Below the pieces are notes generated by a model. The model was given only the letters and a program-made list of their open reading frames with translations, was not told where the DNA came from and did no database searches. The translations under genes and the position numbers were made by a program. A stretch of DNA of 64,000 bases, from contig CAWCHK010000002.1 in assembly GCA_963795385.1 (NCBI GenBank), forward strand, positions 416,792 to 480,791, read 5' to 3'. This document shows, piece by piece, positions 34,500 to 42,546 of this stretch (positions are counted from its first letter, which is position 1; each line of letters begins with the position of its first letter). Origin of the DNA: CAVURS01 sp963795385 (GTDB taxonomy: Bacteria > Actinomycetota > Actinomycetes > Actinomycetales > CAVURS01).

Positions 34500-37400
34500 G
34501 TGTTCCGCACCGTGCTGGTCGCCAACCGCGGCGAGATCGCCGTCCGCGCGTTCCGGGCCGCCTACGAGCTGGGCGCCCGCACCGTCGCGGTCTTCCCCTG
34601 GGAGGACCGCAACTCCGAGCACCGGCTGAAGGCCGACGCTGCGTACGAGATCGGTGAGCGCGGACACCCCGTGCGGGCCTACCTCGACCCCGAGGCGATC
34701 GTCGGTGCGGCGCTGACGGCCGGGGCCGACGCGGTCTATCCGGGCTACGGGTTCCTCTCCGAGAACCCCCTCCTCGCGGAGGCGTGCGAGCGCGAGGGGA
34801 TCACCTTCATCGGGCCGCCGCCCGGCGTCCTGCACCTGACCGGCAACAAGGCCACGGCGATCACGGCCGCCCGTGAGGCCGGGGTGCCGGTGCTGGAGAG
34901 CGTGGCGCCGTCGGCGGACGTGTCCGAGATCGTGGGGCGGGCCTCCGGGCTGGACTTCCCGGTCTTCGTCAAGGCGGTCGCGGGCGGTGGGGGCCGCGGC
35001 ATGCGGCGGGTCGAGCGGCCGGAGGAGCTGCAGGCCGCGGTCGAGGTGGCCATGCGCGAGGCCGAGTCGGCCTTCGGGGACCCGACCGTGTTCCTCGAGC
35101 AGGCCGTGGTCGAGCCGCGTCACATCGAGGTGCAGATCCTGGCCGATGCATCGGGTGACGTGATCCATCTCTTCGAGCGGGACTGCTCCGTCCAGCGCCG
35201 CCACCAGAAGGTCATCGAGATCGCTCCGGCGCCGCACCTGGATCCGGCTCTGCGCGAACGGATCTGCGCCGACGCCGTCGCCTTCGCGCGGCGGATCGGC
35301 TACGTCAACGCCGGCACCGTGGAGTTCCTCGTCGACCCGGCCGGGCGGCACGTCTTCATCGAGATGAACCCGCGGATCCAGGTCGAGCACACGGTCACCG
35401 AGGAGGTGACGGACGTCGACCTGGTGCAGTCGCAGATGCGGATCGCGTCGGGGGAGACCCTGGCGGGGATCGGGTTGCGGCAGAGCGAGATTCGCGTGCG
35501 CGGGGCGGCGCTGCAGTGCCGCATCACGACCGAGGACCCGGCCAACGGCTTCCGGCCGGACACGGGCCGGATCACGGCCTACCGCTCGCCGGGGGGCGCC
35601 GGGGTGCGGCTCGACGGCGGCACGACCTTCGCCGGTGCCGAGGTCAGCGCGCACTTCGACTCGCTGCTCACCAAGCTGACCTGCCGGGGGCGCGACTTCC
35701 CGGCCGCGGTGGCTCGGGCCCGGCGGGCCGTGGCCGAGTTCCGGATCCGCGGCGTGGCCACGAACATCCCCTTCCTGCAAGGGGTTCTGGACGACCCGGA
35801 CTTCAACGCTGGTGGCGTCACGACGTCGTTCATCGAGACCCACCCGGCGCTGCTGACAGCCCGGGCCAGCGCCGACCGTGGCACCAAGGTGCTGACCTAT
35901 CTGGCCGATGTCACGGTCAACCAGCCGTACGGCCCGCCGCGGGCCAGCCTCGAGCCGGCGACCAAGCTGCCGCCGCTGGACGGCCGGGTCGGCGTCGCGG
36001 GCGACGCCCCGCTACCCGCGGGGGGCCGGAACCTGTTGCGAGAGCTAGGGCCCGAGGCCTTCGCCGCCCGGCTGCGGGCCGAGACCGCCGTACGCGTGAC
36101 CGACACGACCTTCCGGGACGCCCATCAGTCGCTGCTGGCGACCCGGGTGCGCACGCGCGACCTGGTCGCCGTCGCCGGCCACGTGGCCCGGCTCACGCCG
36201 CAGCTATGGAGCGTCGAGGCCTGGGGTGGTGCGACGTACGACGTCGCCCTGCGCTTCCTTGCCGAGGACCCGTGGGAGCGGCTGGCGGCGCTGCGCGGGT
36301 CGATGCCGAACCTCTGCCTGCAGATGCTGCTGCGTGGACGCAACACCGTCGGCTACACGCCGTACCCGGTCGAGGTCACGGATTCCTTTGTGGCCGAGGC
36401 GGCTTCGACCGGCATCGACGTGTTCCGGATCTTCGACGCCCTCAACGACGTCGAGCAGATGCGGCCGGCGATCCGGGCCGTGCGGGCGACCGGGACGGCC
36501 GTCGCGGAGGTGGCGCTCTGCTACACGGGCGACCTGTCCGACCCGGGGGAGCGGCTCTACACGCTCGACTACTACCTGGGGCTGGCCGAGCGGATCGTGG
36601 CGGCGGGCGCGCACGTCCTGGCGATCAAGGACATGGCCGGCCTGCTCCGAGCGCCGGCGGCCCGCACTCTCGTTGCGGCACTGCGGGATCGGTTCGACCT
36701 GCCGGTGCACCTGCACACCCACGACACCGCCGGCGGCCAGCTCGCGACGCTGCTCGCCGCGATCGACGCCGGCGTGGACGCGGTGGACGCCGCCAGCGCC
36801 CCGATGTCGGGCACGACCAGCCAGCCGTCGATGACCGCGCTGGTCGCGGCGACCGACCACAGCCCGCGCGAGACCGGGCTGGACATCGCCGCGGTGATGG
36901 CGCTGGAGCCCTACTGGGAGGCGGTGCGGCGCCTCTACGCGCCGTTCGAGTCGGGCGTGCCGGCGCCGACCGGCCGGGTCTACGTCCACGAGATCCCGGG
37001 GGGTCAGCTGTCCAACCTGCGCCAGCAGGCGATCGCGCTCGGCCTGGGCGAGAAGTTCGAGCAGATCGAGGACATGTACGCCGCGGCCGACCGGATCCTC
37101 GGGCACATCGTCAAGGTGACGCCGAGCAGCAAGGTCGTCGGGGACCTGGCGCTGCATCTCGTCGCGGTGGGGGCCGACCCGGCGGAGTTCGCAGCCGACC
37201 CGGCCCGGTTCGACATCCCGGACTCGGTCATCGGCTTCCTGTCCGGCGAGCTCGGGGACCCGCCGGGCGGCTGGCCCGAGCCGTTCCGCAGCAAGGCTTT
37301 GGCCGGTCGCAGCCCCAAGCCGCGCGAGGAGGCGCTGTCCGATCAGGACCGGGCCGCGCTGGCCGCCGAGCCCCGGGCCGCCCTGAACCGGCTGCTCTTC

Positions 37401-37901
37401 CCAGGTCCGACCCGGGACTTCACGCAGTCGCAGTCGCAGTACGGCGATCTGGCGGTGCTGCCGACGCTGGAGTACCTCTACGGCCTGCAGCCCGGCGAGG
37501 AGCACGAGGTCGTGCTGGAGGAGGGCGTGCGGCTGTTCGCCGGGCTCCAAGCCATCGGGGAGCCGGACGAGCGGGGTGTGCGCACGGTGATGTGCACGCT
37601 GAACGGCCAGCTCCGGCCGGTCCAGGTCCGCGACCGGGCCGTGGCCAGCGCCGTACCGGCGACCGAGAAGGCGGACGCGTCCCAGGCGGGCCAGGTGGCG
37701 GCGCCGTTCGGCGGTGTGGTGACGCTGGGCGTGGCCGAGGGCGACGTCGTGGAGGCCGGCCAGACGGTGGCCACCATCGAGGCGATGAAGATGGAGGCCT
37801 CGATCACGACACCGGTCGCGGGCACGGTGACCCGGCTCGCCCTGTCCCAGGTCGCGCAGGTCGAGGGCGGGGACCTCCTGCTCGTGGTCACCCCGTCCTG
37901 A
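34500..37901 (+). CDS. pyc: pyruvate carboxylase
   Basis: 1133 residues from the GTG at 34500 (usual length about 1130-1150). ATP-dependent, biotin-dependent carboxylation of pyruvate to oxaloacetate. The biotin carboxylase domain starts TVLVANRGEIAVRAF and contains KAVAGGGGRGMR (ATP-grasp loop) and EMNPRIQVEHTVTEEVT. The carboxyltransferase domain has VTDTTFRDAHQSLLATR, LHTHDTAGGQ and the biotin/metal Lys in AIKDMAG. The C-terminal biotinyl domain has EAMKMEA, with the biotinylated Lys about 36 residues from the end. No obvious ribosome site; CACGAT 9 nt upstream may be a -10 box. Confidence 0.96.
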   Translation: MFRTVLVANRGEIAVRAFRAAYELGARTVAVFPWEDRNSEHRLKADAAYEIGERGHPVRAYLDPEAIVGAALTAGADAVYPGYGFLSENPLLAEACEREGITFIGPPPGVLHLTGNKATAITAAREAGVPVLESVAPSADVSEIVGRASGLDFPVFVKAVAGGGGRGMRRVERPEELQAAVEVAMREAESAFGDPTVFLEQAVVEPRHIEVQILADASGDVIHLFERDCSVQRRHQKVIEIAPAPHLDPALRERICADAVAFARRIGYVNAGTVEFLVDPAGRHVFIEMNPRIQVEHTVTEEVTDVDLVQSQMRIASGETLAGIGLRQSEIRVRGAALQCRITTEDPANGFRPDTGRITAYRSPGGAGVRLDGGTTFAGAEVSAHFDSLLTKLTCRGRDFPAAVARARRAVAEFRIRGVATNIPFLQGVLDDPDFNAGGVTTSFIETHPALLTARASADRGTKVLTYLADVTVNQPYGPPRASLEPATKLPPLDGRVGVAGDAPLPAGGRNLLRELGPEAFAARLRAETAVRVTDTTFRDAHQSLLATRVRTRDLVAVAGHVARLTPQLWSVEAWGGATYDVALRFLAEDPWERLAALRGSMPNLCLQMLLRGRNTVGYTPYPVEVTDSFVAEAASTGIDVFRIFDALNDVEQMRPAIRAVRATGTAVAEVALCYTGDLSDPGERLYTLDYYLGLAERIVAAGAHVLAIKDMAGLLRAPAARTLVAALRDRFDLPVHLHTHDTAGGQLATLLAAIDAGVDAVDAASAPMSGTTSQPSMTALVAATDHSPRETGLDIAAVMALEPYWEAVRRLYAPFESGVPAPTGRVYVHEIPGGQLSNLRQQAIALGLGEKFEQIEDMYAAADRILGHIVKVTPSSKVVGDLALHLVAVGADPAEFAADPARFDIPDSVIGFLSGELGDPPGGWPEPFRSKALAGRSPKPREEALSDQDRAALAAEPRAALNRLLFPGPTRDFTQSQSQYGDLAVLPTLEYLYGLQPGEEHEVVLEEGVRLFAGLQAIGEPDERGVRTVMCTLNGQLRPVQVRDRAVASAVPATEKADASQAGQVAAPFGGVVTLGVAEGDVVEAGQTVATIEAMKMEASITTPVAGTVTRLALSQVAQVEGGDLLLVVTPS

Positions 37902-37931
37902 GGTCGCGGAGCCTCGCCCGCCCCCACCCCT

Positions 37932-38035
37932 CTTGGCCGTCGGTTCCGGGTTTGGCGGTCGGCTCCGGGTCAAAGGGGCCCTCAGGGGGCCTAAAACTCC
38001 GGACTGGACGGCCAAACCCGGACTCGACGGCCAAG
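37932..38035. repeat. long nested hairpin between convergent pyc and kinase-like genes
   Basis: 37932-37956 pairs with 38011-38035 at 23 of 25 positions (arm begins CTTGGCCGTCGG). Inside, GTCGGCTCCGG pairs partly with CCGGACTGGAC, and GGCCC-tca-GGGGGCC closes the centre. Forward copies of TTGGC-CGTCGG-TTCCGGG and TTTGGCGGTCGGCTCCGGG show an internal duplication. It lies between two converging genes and can serve as a terminator in both directions. The architecture is the same as at 24058-24161, with unrelated sequence. Confidence 0.75.
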
Positions 38036-38046
38036 ACAAGCGGGGG

Positions 38047-38673
38047 TCAGGGGGTCACGAGGGCGGGGTGCTTCGGGTCCTCGAGGCGGGTGAGGTACGC
38101 CGCCCGCCGGGCTGGCGCGGTCTCCTCGACGTAGCGCGCCCACGACGCCGAGACGCGGGCGACCTCCTCCGGCGGGCAACGCCGCGCGAGCGCCGGCGCC
38201 GAGACGTCCAGGTGCAGCACGAGGTCGAACGCGTCGGCCAGCTCCCACCGCAGCAGGTACGGGCCGTCCACCACGACCACCGTCCCCGGGGCCGCCGTCA
38301 GGCGGTCGGCCCGCACGGAGCGGTCGCGCTCGGCGTCCCACAGAGCGGGCAGCAGGCTCATCCCATCGGCGCTCGCAGCAGCGGGGCCCAGCGGGTCGAG
38401 CACCTCCCGCCGGAGCGCACCGTCGTCGTACCAGCGCTCCCACTCGGCCTGGGCGTCCCCCGGTCCCAGCTCCAGCCGGACCGACCGCGGCCGCAGGAAG
38501 TCCCGCCGCCGCACCCGCACCGCCGGGCGCCCGGCGTCAGCCACGGCGCCGGCGATCGCGTCCGCCAGGTCGCCCGCGTCCCCCGCCAGGGCGCCGTCGA
38601 CGCCCACCCGCACGCCGTACGCCGGCCGGGCCGAGCTCGCGTCGAGGGACAACGACACCGCCGCCCCGGCCAC
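38047..38673 (-). CDS. uridine-kinase-like protein lacking the P-loop lysine
   Basis: 208 residues from a GTG. The order of elements fits the uridine kinase/nucleoside kinase family: RVGVDGALAGDAGDLADAI where the P-loop should be, a base-binding-like RRRDFLRPRS, and VVVVDGPYLL with the Walker-B-like Asp. The first element has no G-K-S/T, so ATP binding of the usual kind is doubtful. I recall similar degenerate loops in other actinobacterial members. Downstream of and on the same strand as mycoredoxin. Confidence 0.75.
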   Translation of the reverse strand: MAGAAVSLSLDASSARPAYGVRVGVDGALAGDAGDLADAIAGAVADAGRPAVRVRRRDFLRPRSVRLELGPGDAQAEWERWYDDGALRREVLDPLGPAAASADGMSLLPALWDAERDRSVRADRLTAAPGTVVVVDGPYLLRWELADAFDLVLHLDVSAPALARRCPPEEVARVSASWARYVEETAPARRAAYLTRLEDPKHPALVTP

Positions 38674-38716
38674 GAGTGCGGCCAGGGCGGCGGGAGAGAG
38701 CGGGGTGACCTGCAGG

Positions 38717-38974
38717 TCAGGCCGCGAGACGGCTCTTGACGTCCTGCAGCGTCGGGTTCGTCGCGGCGGACCCGTCCGGGAAGACGACGGTCGGCACGGT
38801 CTGGTTGCCGCCGTTCACGCTCATCACGAAGTCCGCCGACGCGGCGTCCTCCTCGATGTTGACCTCGGTGTAGCCGATGCCCTCGCGGTCCAGCAGCGTC
38901 TTCAGCCGGCGGCAGTACCCGCACCACGTCGTGGAGTACATCGTGACGGTCCCGGCTGCGGGGTTCTGCGGCAT
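38717..38974 (-). CDS. mrx1: mycoredoxin (glutaredoxin-like)
   Basis: 85 residues from ATG with AGGAG 9 nt upstream. Thioredoxin fold with active site WCGYCRRL, the mycothiol-dependent redox pair; TVPTVVFPDG is the cis-Pro loop and GSAATNP binds the thiol cofactor. Mycoredoxin 1 reduces protein-mycothiol mixed disulfides. It lies beside uvrD2 and near nudC, the same order as the mycobacterial Rv3198A region. Confidence 0.94.
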   Translation of the reverse strand: MPQNPAAGTVTMYSTTWCGYCRRLKTLLDREGIGYTEVNIEEDAASADFVMSVNGGNQTVPTVVFPDGSAATNPTLQDVKSRLAA

Positions 38975-39172
38975 TGCGGCGAGCTCCTTCGGCGGTTGTT
39001 GACTGGTCAACGACCAGTTTCTCCTGCGGAGAACGTCGGCGCGCGCCGACTTCTTCCTGAGGCCCGATCCCGCACGCCGCCCCGGGCGCCCCGGAGTCCA
39101 CCACCGGCCCGGAGTCCACAGCCGGCCGCCCGAGCCTCCCGGGTGTCGCCGCCGGCTGCGAGGATGGCCGCG

Positions 39173-41302
39173 ATGTCCAGCGACGCGATCCTCGAGGCGC
39201 TCGACCCCGAGCAGCGCGAGGTGGCCACCAGCCTGACCGGGCCGCTCTGCGTGCTCGCCGGCGCCGGCACGGGCAAGACCCGGGCGATCACCCACCGGAT
39301 CGCCTACGGCGTCCTCTCCGGCGTCTTCGCCCCGCAGCGGGTGCTCGCGGTGACCTTCACGGCCCGGGCCGCCGGCGAGATGCGCTCGCGGCTGCGCGAC
39401 CTGGGCGTCGCGGGCGTCCAGGCCCGGACCTTCCACGCCGCGGCCCTGCGCCAGCTGCACTACTTCTGGCCGCAGGCCATCGGCGGCGCGGCGCCCGAGG
39501 TCCTGCCGCACAAGGCCGGCCTGGTCGCCGAGGCCGCCTCCCGGCTACGGCTCTCGACCGACCGGGCCGCCGTCCGCGACCTCGCGGCCGAGGTCGAGTG
39601 GGCCAAGGTCAGCCTGCTGACCCCCGAGACGTACGCCGCGGCCGCCCGCACCGCCGGCCGTGACCCGGCCGGCCTCGACCCGACGACCGTGGCCCGGCTC
39701 CTCGAGGGCTACGAGGAGGCCAAGGTCGAGCGCGGGGTGATCGACTTCGAGGACGTCCTGCTCGTGACGGCCGGCGTCCTGCAGGACAACCCGCAGATCG
39801 CGGCCACGGTGCGCGAGCAGTACCGCCACTTCGTGGTCGACGAGTACCAGGACGTCAACCCGCTCCAGCAGCGGCTGCTCGACCTCTGGCTCGGCGGCCG
39901 CGAGGAGCTCTGCGTCGTGGGGGACGCGGCCCAGACGATCTACTCCTTCACCGGCGCCAGCCCGCAGCACCTGCTCGGCTTCTCCCGCCGCTTCCCGCAG
40001 GCCCGGGTGGTCAAGCTGGTCCGGGACTACCGCTCGACCCCGCAGGTGGTGGGCCTGGCCAACGGCGTCCTGGCCCGGGCCGGCGGCGTCGCCCGCAGCG
40101 CCCGGCTGGAGCTGATCGCCCAGCGGCCGGCCGGGCCCGAGCCCCAGTTCACGCCGTACGCCGACGACGTGGCGGAGGCGGCCGGGGTGGCGACCAGCGC
40201 GGCCAAGCTGGTCGCGGACGGTACCCGGCCCAGCGAGATCGCCGTGCTCTATCGCACCAACGCGCAGTCCGAGCCGCTGGAGCAGGCGCTCGCCGAGGCC
40301 GGCGTCCCCTACGTGCTGCGGGGCGGTGAGCGGTTCTTCGCCCGCCGCGAGGTCCGGGACGCGATCGTGCTGCTGCGCGGCGCGGCCCGCTCGGCCGACC
40401 CGGGCCAGCCGCTGGGCGAGGCCACCCGCGACGCGCTGTCGACGGCCGGCTGGTCGCTGGAGCCGCCGTCCGGCACGGGCGCGGTCCGGGAGCGCTGGGA
40501 GTCCTTGCAGGCGCTGGCCGCGCTGGCCGACGAGCTGGCGACGGCCCGCCCCGGAGCGGGCCTGGCCGATCTCGTGGCCGAGCTGGACGAGCGGGCCGCG
40601 GCCCAGCACGCGCCGACGGTCGAGGGCGTCACGCTGGCCTCGCTGCACGCCGCCAAGGGTCTGGAGTGGGACGCGGTCTTCCTGGTCGGGCTCAGCGAGG
40701 GGCTGCTGCCGATCAGCTTCGCCGAGGGGCTCACCGCGGTGGAGGAGGAGCGGCGGCTGCTCTACGTCGGCGTCACCCGGGCCCGCGAGCACCTGTCGCT
40801 GTCCTGGTCGCGCTCCCGCACGCCGGGCGGCCGGGCCTCGCGGCGGCCGTCGCGGTTCCTCGACGGCCTGCGTCCGGCCGATCCCGATCTCGACGAAACA
40901 CGCTCCGGCACCAGCGGATCCGGCGGTCGTCGCAGCCGCGGCCGGGCGATGCCGACCAAGTGCCGTACGTGTGGCCGGGCCCTGATGACGGGCGCCGAGC
41001 GCAAGGTCGGCCGCTGCTCGGACTGCCCGCCCACCTACGACGAGGCGACCTTCGAGGCGCTCCGGGCCTGGCGGCTCGAGACCGCCGGCGAGGCCAAGGT
41101 CCCGGCGTACGTCGTGTTCACCGACGCGACCCTGACGGCCATCGCCGAGACGCGGCCAGGGACGCTCGGCGAGCTGGCCGGGATCGCCGGCGTCGGCGCG
41201 ACCAAGCTGGAGCGGTACGGCCCGGCCGTCCTGGGGCTCCTGAGCGGGAAGGAACCTGGTCCGAGCCCCTCCGAGGATCACGATCCGACGACGGAAAAGT
41301 AA
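39173..41302 (+). CDS. uvrD2: ATP-dependent DNA helicase UvrD2 with HRDC domain
   Basis: 709 residues. SF1A helicase: LAGAGTGKTRAI (I), TFTARAAGEM (Ia), VVDEYQDVNPLQ (II), VVGDAAQTIYSFTGA (III), LVRDYRSTPQV (IV), LHAAKGLEWDAV (V), LLYVGVTRAREHL (VI). After about residue 590, CRTCGRAL and CSDCPP form the tetracysteine motif of UvrD2, followed by an HRDC domain (TLGELAGIAGVGATKLERYG). The ATG at 39173 is chosen; ATG 39164 is also open. GAGGAT (39160-39165) ends 7 nt before it, so the message may be leaderless. Confidence 0.94.
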   Translation: MSSDAILEALDPEQREVATSLTGPLCVLAGAGTGKTRAITHRIAYGVLSGVFAPQRVLAVTFTARAAGEMRSRLRDLGVAGVQARTFHAAALRQLHYFWPQAIGGAAPEVLPHKAGLVAEAASRLRLSTDRAAVRDLAAEVEWAKVSLLTPETYAAAARTAGRDPAGLDPTTVARLLEGYEEAKVERGVIDFEDVLLVTAGVLQDNPQIAATVREQYRHFVVDEYQDVNPLQQRLLDLWLGGREELCVVGDAAQTIYSFTGASPQHLLGFSRRFPQARVVKLVRDYRSTPQVVGLANGVLARAGGVARSARLELIAQRPAGPEPQFTPYADDVAEAAGVATSAAKLVADGTRPSEIAVLYRTNAQSEPLEQALAEAGVPYVLRGGERFFARREVRDAIVLLRGAARSADPGQPLGEATRDALSTAGWSLEPPSGTGAVRERWESLQALAALADELATARPGAGLADLVAELDERAAAQHAPTVEGVTLASLHAAKGLEWDAVFLVGLSEGLLPISFAEGLTAVEEERRLLYVGVTRAREHLSLSWSRSRTPGGRASRRPSRFLDGLRPADPDLDETRSGTSGSGGRRSRGRAMPTKCRTCGRALMTGAERKVGRCSDCPPTYDEATFEALRAWRLETAGEAKVPAYVVFTDATLTAIAETRPGTLGELAGIAGVGATKLERYGPAVLGLLSGKEPGPSPSEDHDPTTEK

Positions 41303-41310
41303 TCCGCGGG

Positions 41311-41349
41311 AAAAATGCGTTGTGCGGGCTCGGGGCCCTCACCTACTCT
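41311..41349 (+). promoter_or_regulatory. WhiB7-type promoter with AT-rich box
   Basis: AAAAAT (41311-41316) lies 3 nt before TTGTGC (-35, 41320-41325), which is 18 nt before TACTCT (-10, 41344-41349). An AT-rich element just upstream of the -35 is the known docking site of WhiB7 with its AT-hook, so this looks autoregulated. Confidence 0.75.
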
Positions 41350-41400
41350 GTCCGAGTGCCGCCCGGAGGGCGGCCGTACGACGACGAGAGGAGGTGTGTC

Positions 41401-41670
41401 ATGGAGAGCTTCATCGCGCTGGCGGTGCAGGACGTGCACTCGAGCTGCAGCGAGACCTCCTGGCGCGCCTTCTCGCGTGTCAGCCCGGTGATCAATGCGG
41501 TCCCCGCCGCCACTGACAAGGGGACAGCTCTGTCCATCACCGGCACCCGCGTCGCCATCGCTCTCGGCTCGACCCTCGGCTCGACCCTCGGCTATGGCGT
41601 CCCGCAGACGGATGACGACACGACCAAGGCCCCCATCTCGGGTTACCTCTCCTGGAGCCCACCGGTCTAG
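41401..41670 (+). CDS. upstream ORF in the whiB7 leader
   Basis: 89 codons from ATG with an excellent AGGAGG 6 nt upstream, and ending in Ser-Pro-Pro-Val-stop. No domain is recognised; the middle is small and hydrophobic and includes two GSTLGSTLG-like repeats. Position says more than sequence: it lies between the whiB7 promoter and a Rho-independent terminator, and its stop codon falls in the loop of a hairpin (41661-41682). Leader ORFs of this kind control whiB7/wblC by sensing stalled ribosomes in mycobacteria and Streptomyces. The terminal Pro-Pro could itself slow the ribosome. Confidence 0.7.
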   Translation: MESFIALAVQDVHSSCSETSWRAFSRVSPVINAVPAATDKGTALSITGTRVAIALGSTLGSTLGYGVPQTDDDTTKAPISGYLSWSPPV

Positions 41671-41682
41671 CACTTGACCGGT
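41661..41682 (+). promoter_or_regulatory. leader hairpin over the uORF stop
   Basis: ACCGGTC (41661-41667) and GACCGGT (41676-41682) form a perfect 7-bp stem whose 8-nt loop carries the uORF stop codon. A ribosome at the end of the uORF would open it, which could change folding of the following terminator. Confidence 0.6.
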
Positions 41683-41690
41683 CACCTTCA

Positions 41691-41731
41691 GGCCGCGGAA
41701 CCCGAGACCCGGGATCCGCGGCCTTTTCGTT
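41691..41731 (+). terminator. Rho-independent attenuator upstream of whiB7
   Basis: GGCCGCGGA (41691-41699) pairs perfectly with TCCGCGGCC (41715-41723), with an inner CCCG/CGGG, and is followed by TTTTCGTT. This is the only hairpin in the window with a clear T tract, and it precedes the whiB7 start by about 130 nt. It should stop transcription unless the leader is rearranged. Confidence 0.85.
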
Positions 41732-41860
41732 GTCCTGATCCACCGTTCGACCCGCTCGACGAGATCCAACAGATCGCAGATGACAACAGATCCGACAAGA
41801 ACAGATCCGCAAGGACGAGGCCGCACAACGGCATCGATGACAACTCAGGAGGTGACCCCC

Positions 41861-42160
41861 ATGCAGCTCTCGGCTCTGCTCGACGCGCTGGTCGACCCGG
41901 AGGTCGACGAGAACGTCGCGCTCAGCGAGATCCCGTGCCGGGCCTACGACGCCGAGCTCTGGTTCGCCGAGCTCCCCGCCCAGGTCGAGGAGGCCAAGTC
42001 GCTCTGCCGGTCGTGCCCGGCCCGGGCGGCCTGTCTCGCCGGCGCCCGTGAGCGGCAGGAGCCGTGGGGGGTCTGGGGTGGCGAGCTCTTCATCCAGGGT
42101 GTCGTCGTACCGCGCAAGCGGCCGCGGGGACGGCCCCGGAAGAGCGAGGTCGCCGCATGA
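41861..42160 (+). CDS. whiB7: WhiB7/WblC transcription factor
   Basis: 99 residues. The ATG at 41861 is fixed by AGGAGGTGA 5 nt upstream; longer open frames have no ribosome site. Iron-sulfur regulator of intrinsic antibiotic resistance that binds sigma A. The four cluster cysteines are in EIPCRAYD and SLCRSCPARAACLAG; the GVWGG turn follows, and the C-terminus has the AT-hook RPRGRPRKSE that is specific to WhiB7. It is located after uvrD2, as in mycobacteria and Streptomyces, and behind an attenuating leader. Expected inducers are ribosome-targeting antibiotics or amino acid shortage. Confidence 0.95.
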   Translation: MQLSALLDALVDPEVDENVALSEIPCRAYDAELWFAELPAQVEEAKSLCRSCPARAACLAGARERQEPWGVWGGELFIQGVVVPRKRPRGRPRKSEVAA

Positions 42161-42242
42161 CAGCAACCCGCGCTCGAGCCCGCTGACGGCTCACACGAAG
42201 GACGCAGACATTCAAAAGCATTGCAGACCAAGGAGATTCACC

Positions 42243-42422
42243 ATGTATCAGCTCATGTTCGAAGACCTCGCCCGGGGCCGACAGCAACAGCTCCAGGACG
42301 AGGCCCAGCAGTCCAGGGCAGCCCGACAGGTGGCCAGGATGGTGCGCGCCGAGCGGAGGGCTCAGCGCGCCCGGAAGGCCGGCGAGCGCGCCCACCGCAG
42401 GTTGGTTGCACTGAACGTCTAG
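42243..42422 (+). CDS. small basic protein downstream of whiB7
   Basis: 59 residues from ATG with AGGAG 7 nt upstream. Sequence begins MYQLMFEDLARGRQQQLQ and is then an Arg/Ala/Gln-rich amphipathic helix (QVARMVRAERRAQRARK). No domain recognised. It starts 82 bp after whiB7 and before a strong terminator, so it is probably transcribed with whiB7. Confidence 0.6.
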   Translation: MYQLMFEDLARGRQQQLQDEAQQSRAARQVARMVRAERRAQRARKAGERAHRRLVALNV

Positions 42423-42458
42423 GCCGAGAGGTCAGGCGCGGTGAACCGACAAGAGGAA

Positions 42459-42510
42459 GGGCCGGTCCCCGGGAGCGAACGCCAGCTCCCCGGGCCCGGC
42501 CCTTCGTCGT
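42459..42510 (+). terminator. terminator of the whiB7 unit
   Basis: A GC-rich hairpin pairs GGGCCGG (42459-42465) with CCGGCCC (42496-42502) and the inner CGGGAGC with GCTCCCCG around an 8-10 nt loop; TTCGTCGT follows. It also faces the end of the convergent ABC1 gene. Confidence 0.7.
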
Positions 42511-42546
42511 ACGGCGGTCGATCATTCGTCGTACGTCGGTCGATCA
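42503..42546. repeat. 22-bp tandem duplication over the ABC1 stop codon
   Basis: Two adjacent 22-bp copies (42503-42524 and 42525-42546) that read TTCGTCGTACG, then G or T, then CGGTCGATCA; they differ at one base. The second copy supplies the stop codon of the ABC1 gene on the minus strand. Confidence 0.85.

Noticed and set aside
36204..38039. 611-aa minus-strand open frame across pyruvate carboxylase
   Set aside because: High-GC shadow frame with no domain, antisense to a clear pyc.
41780..41860. Longer WhiB7 N-terminus from 41780 or 41837
   Set aside because: The AGGAGGTGA site at 41847-41855 fixes the start at 41861, matching family length.
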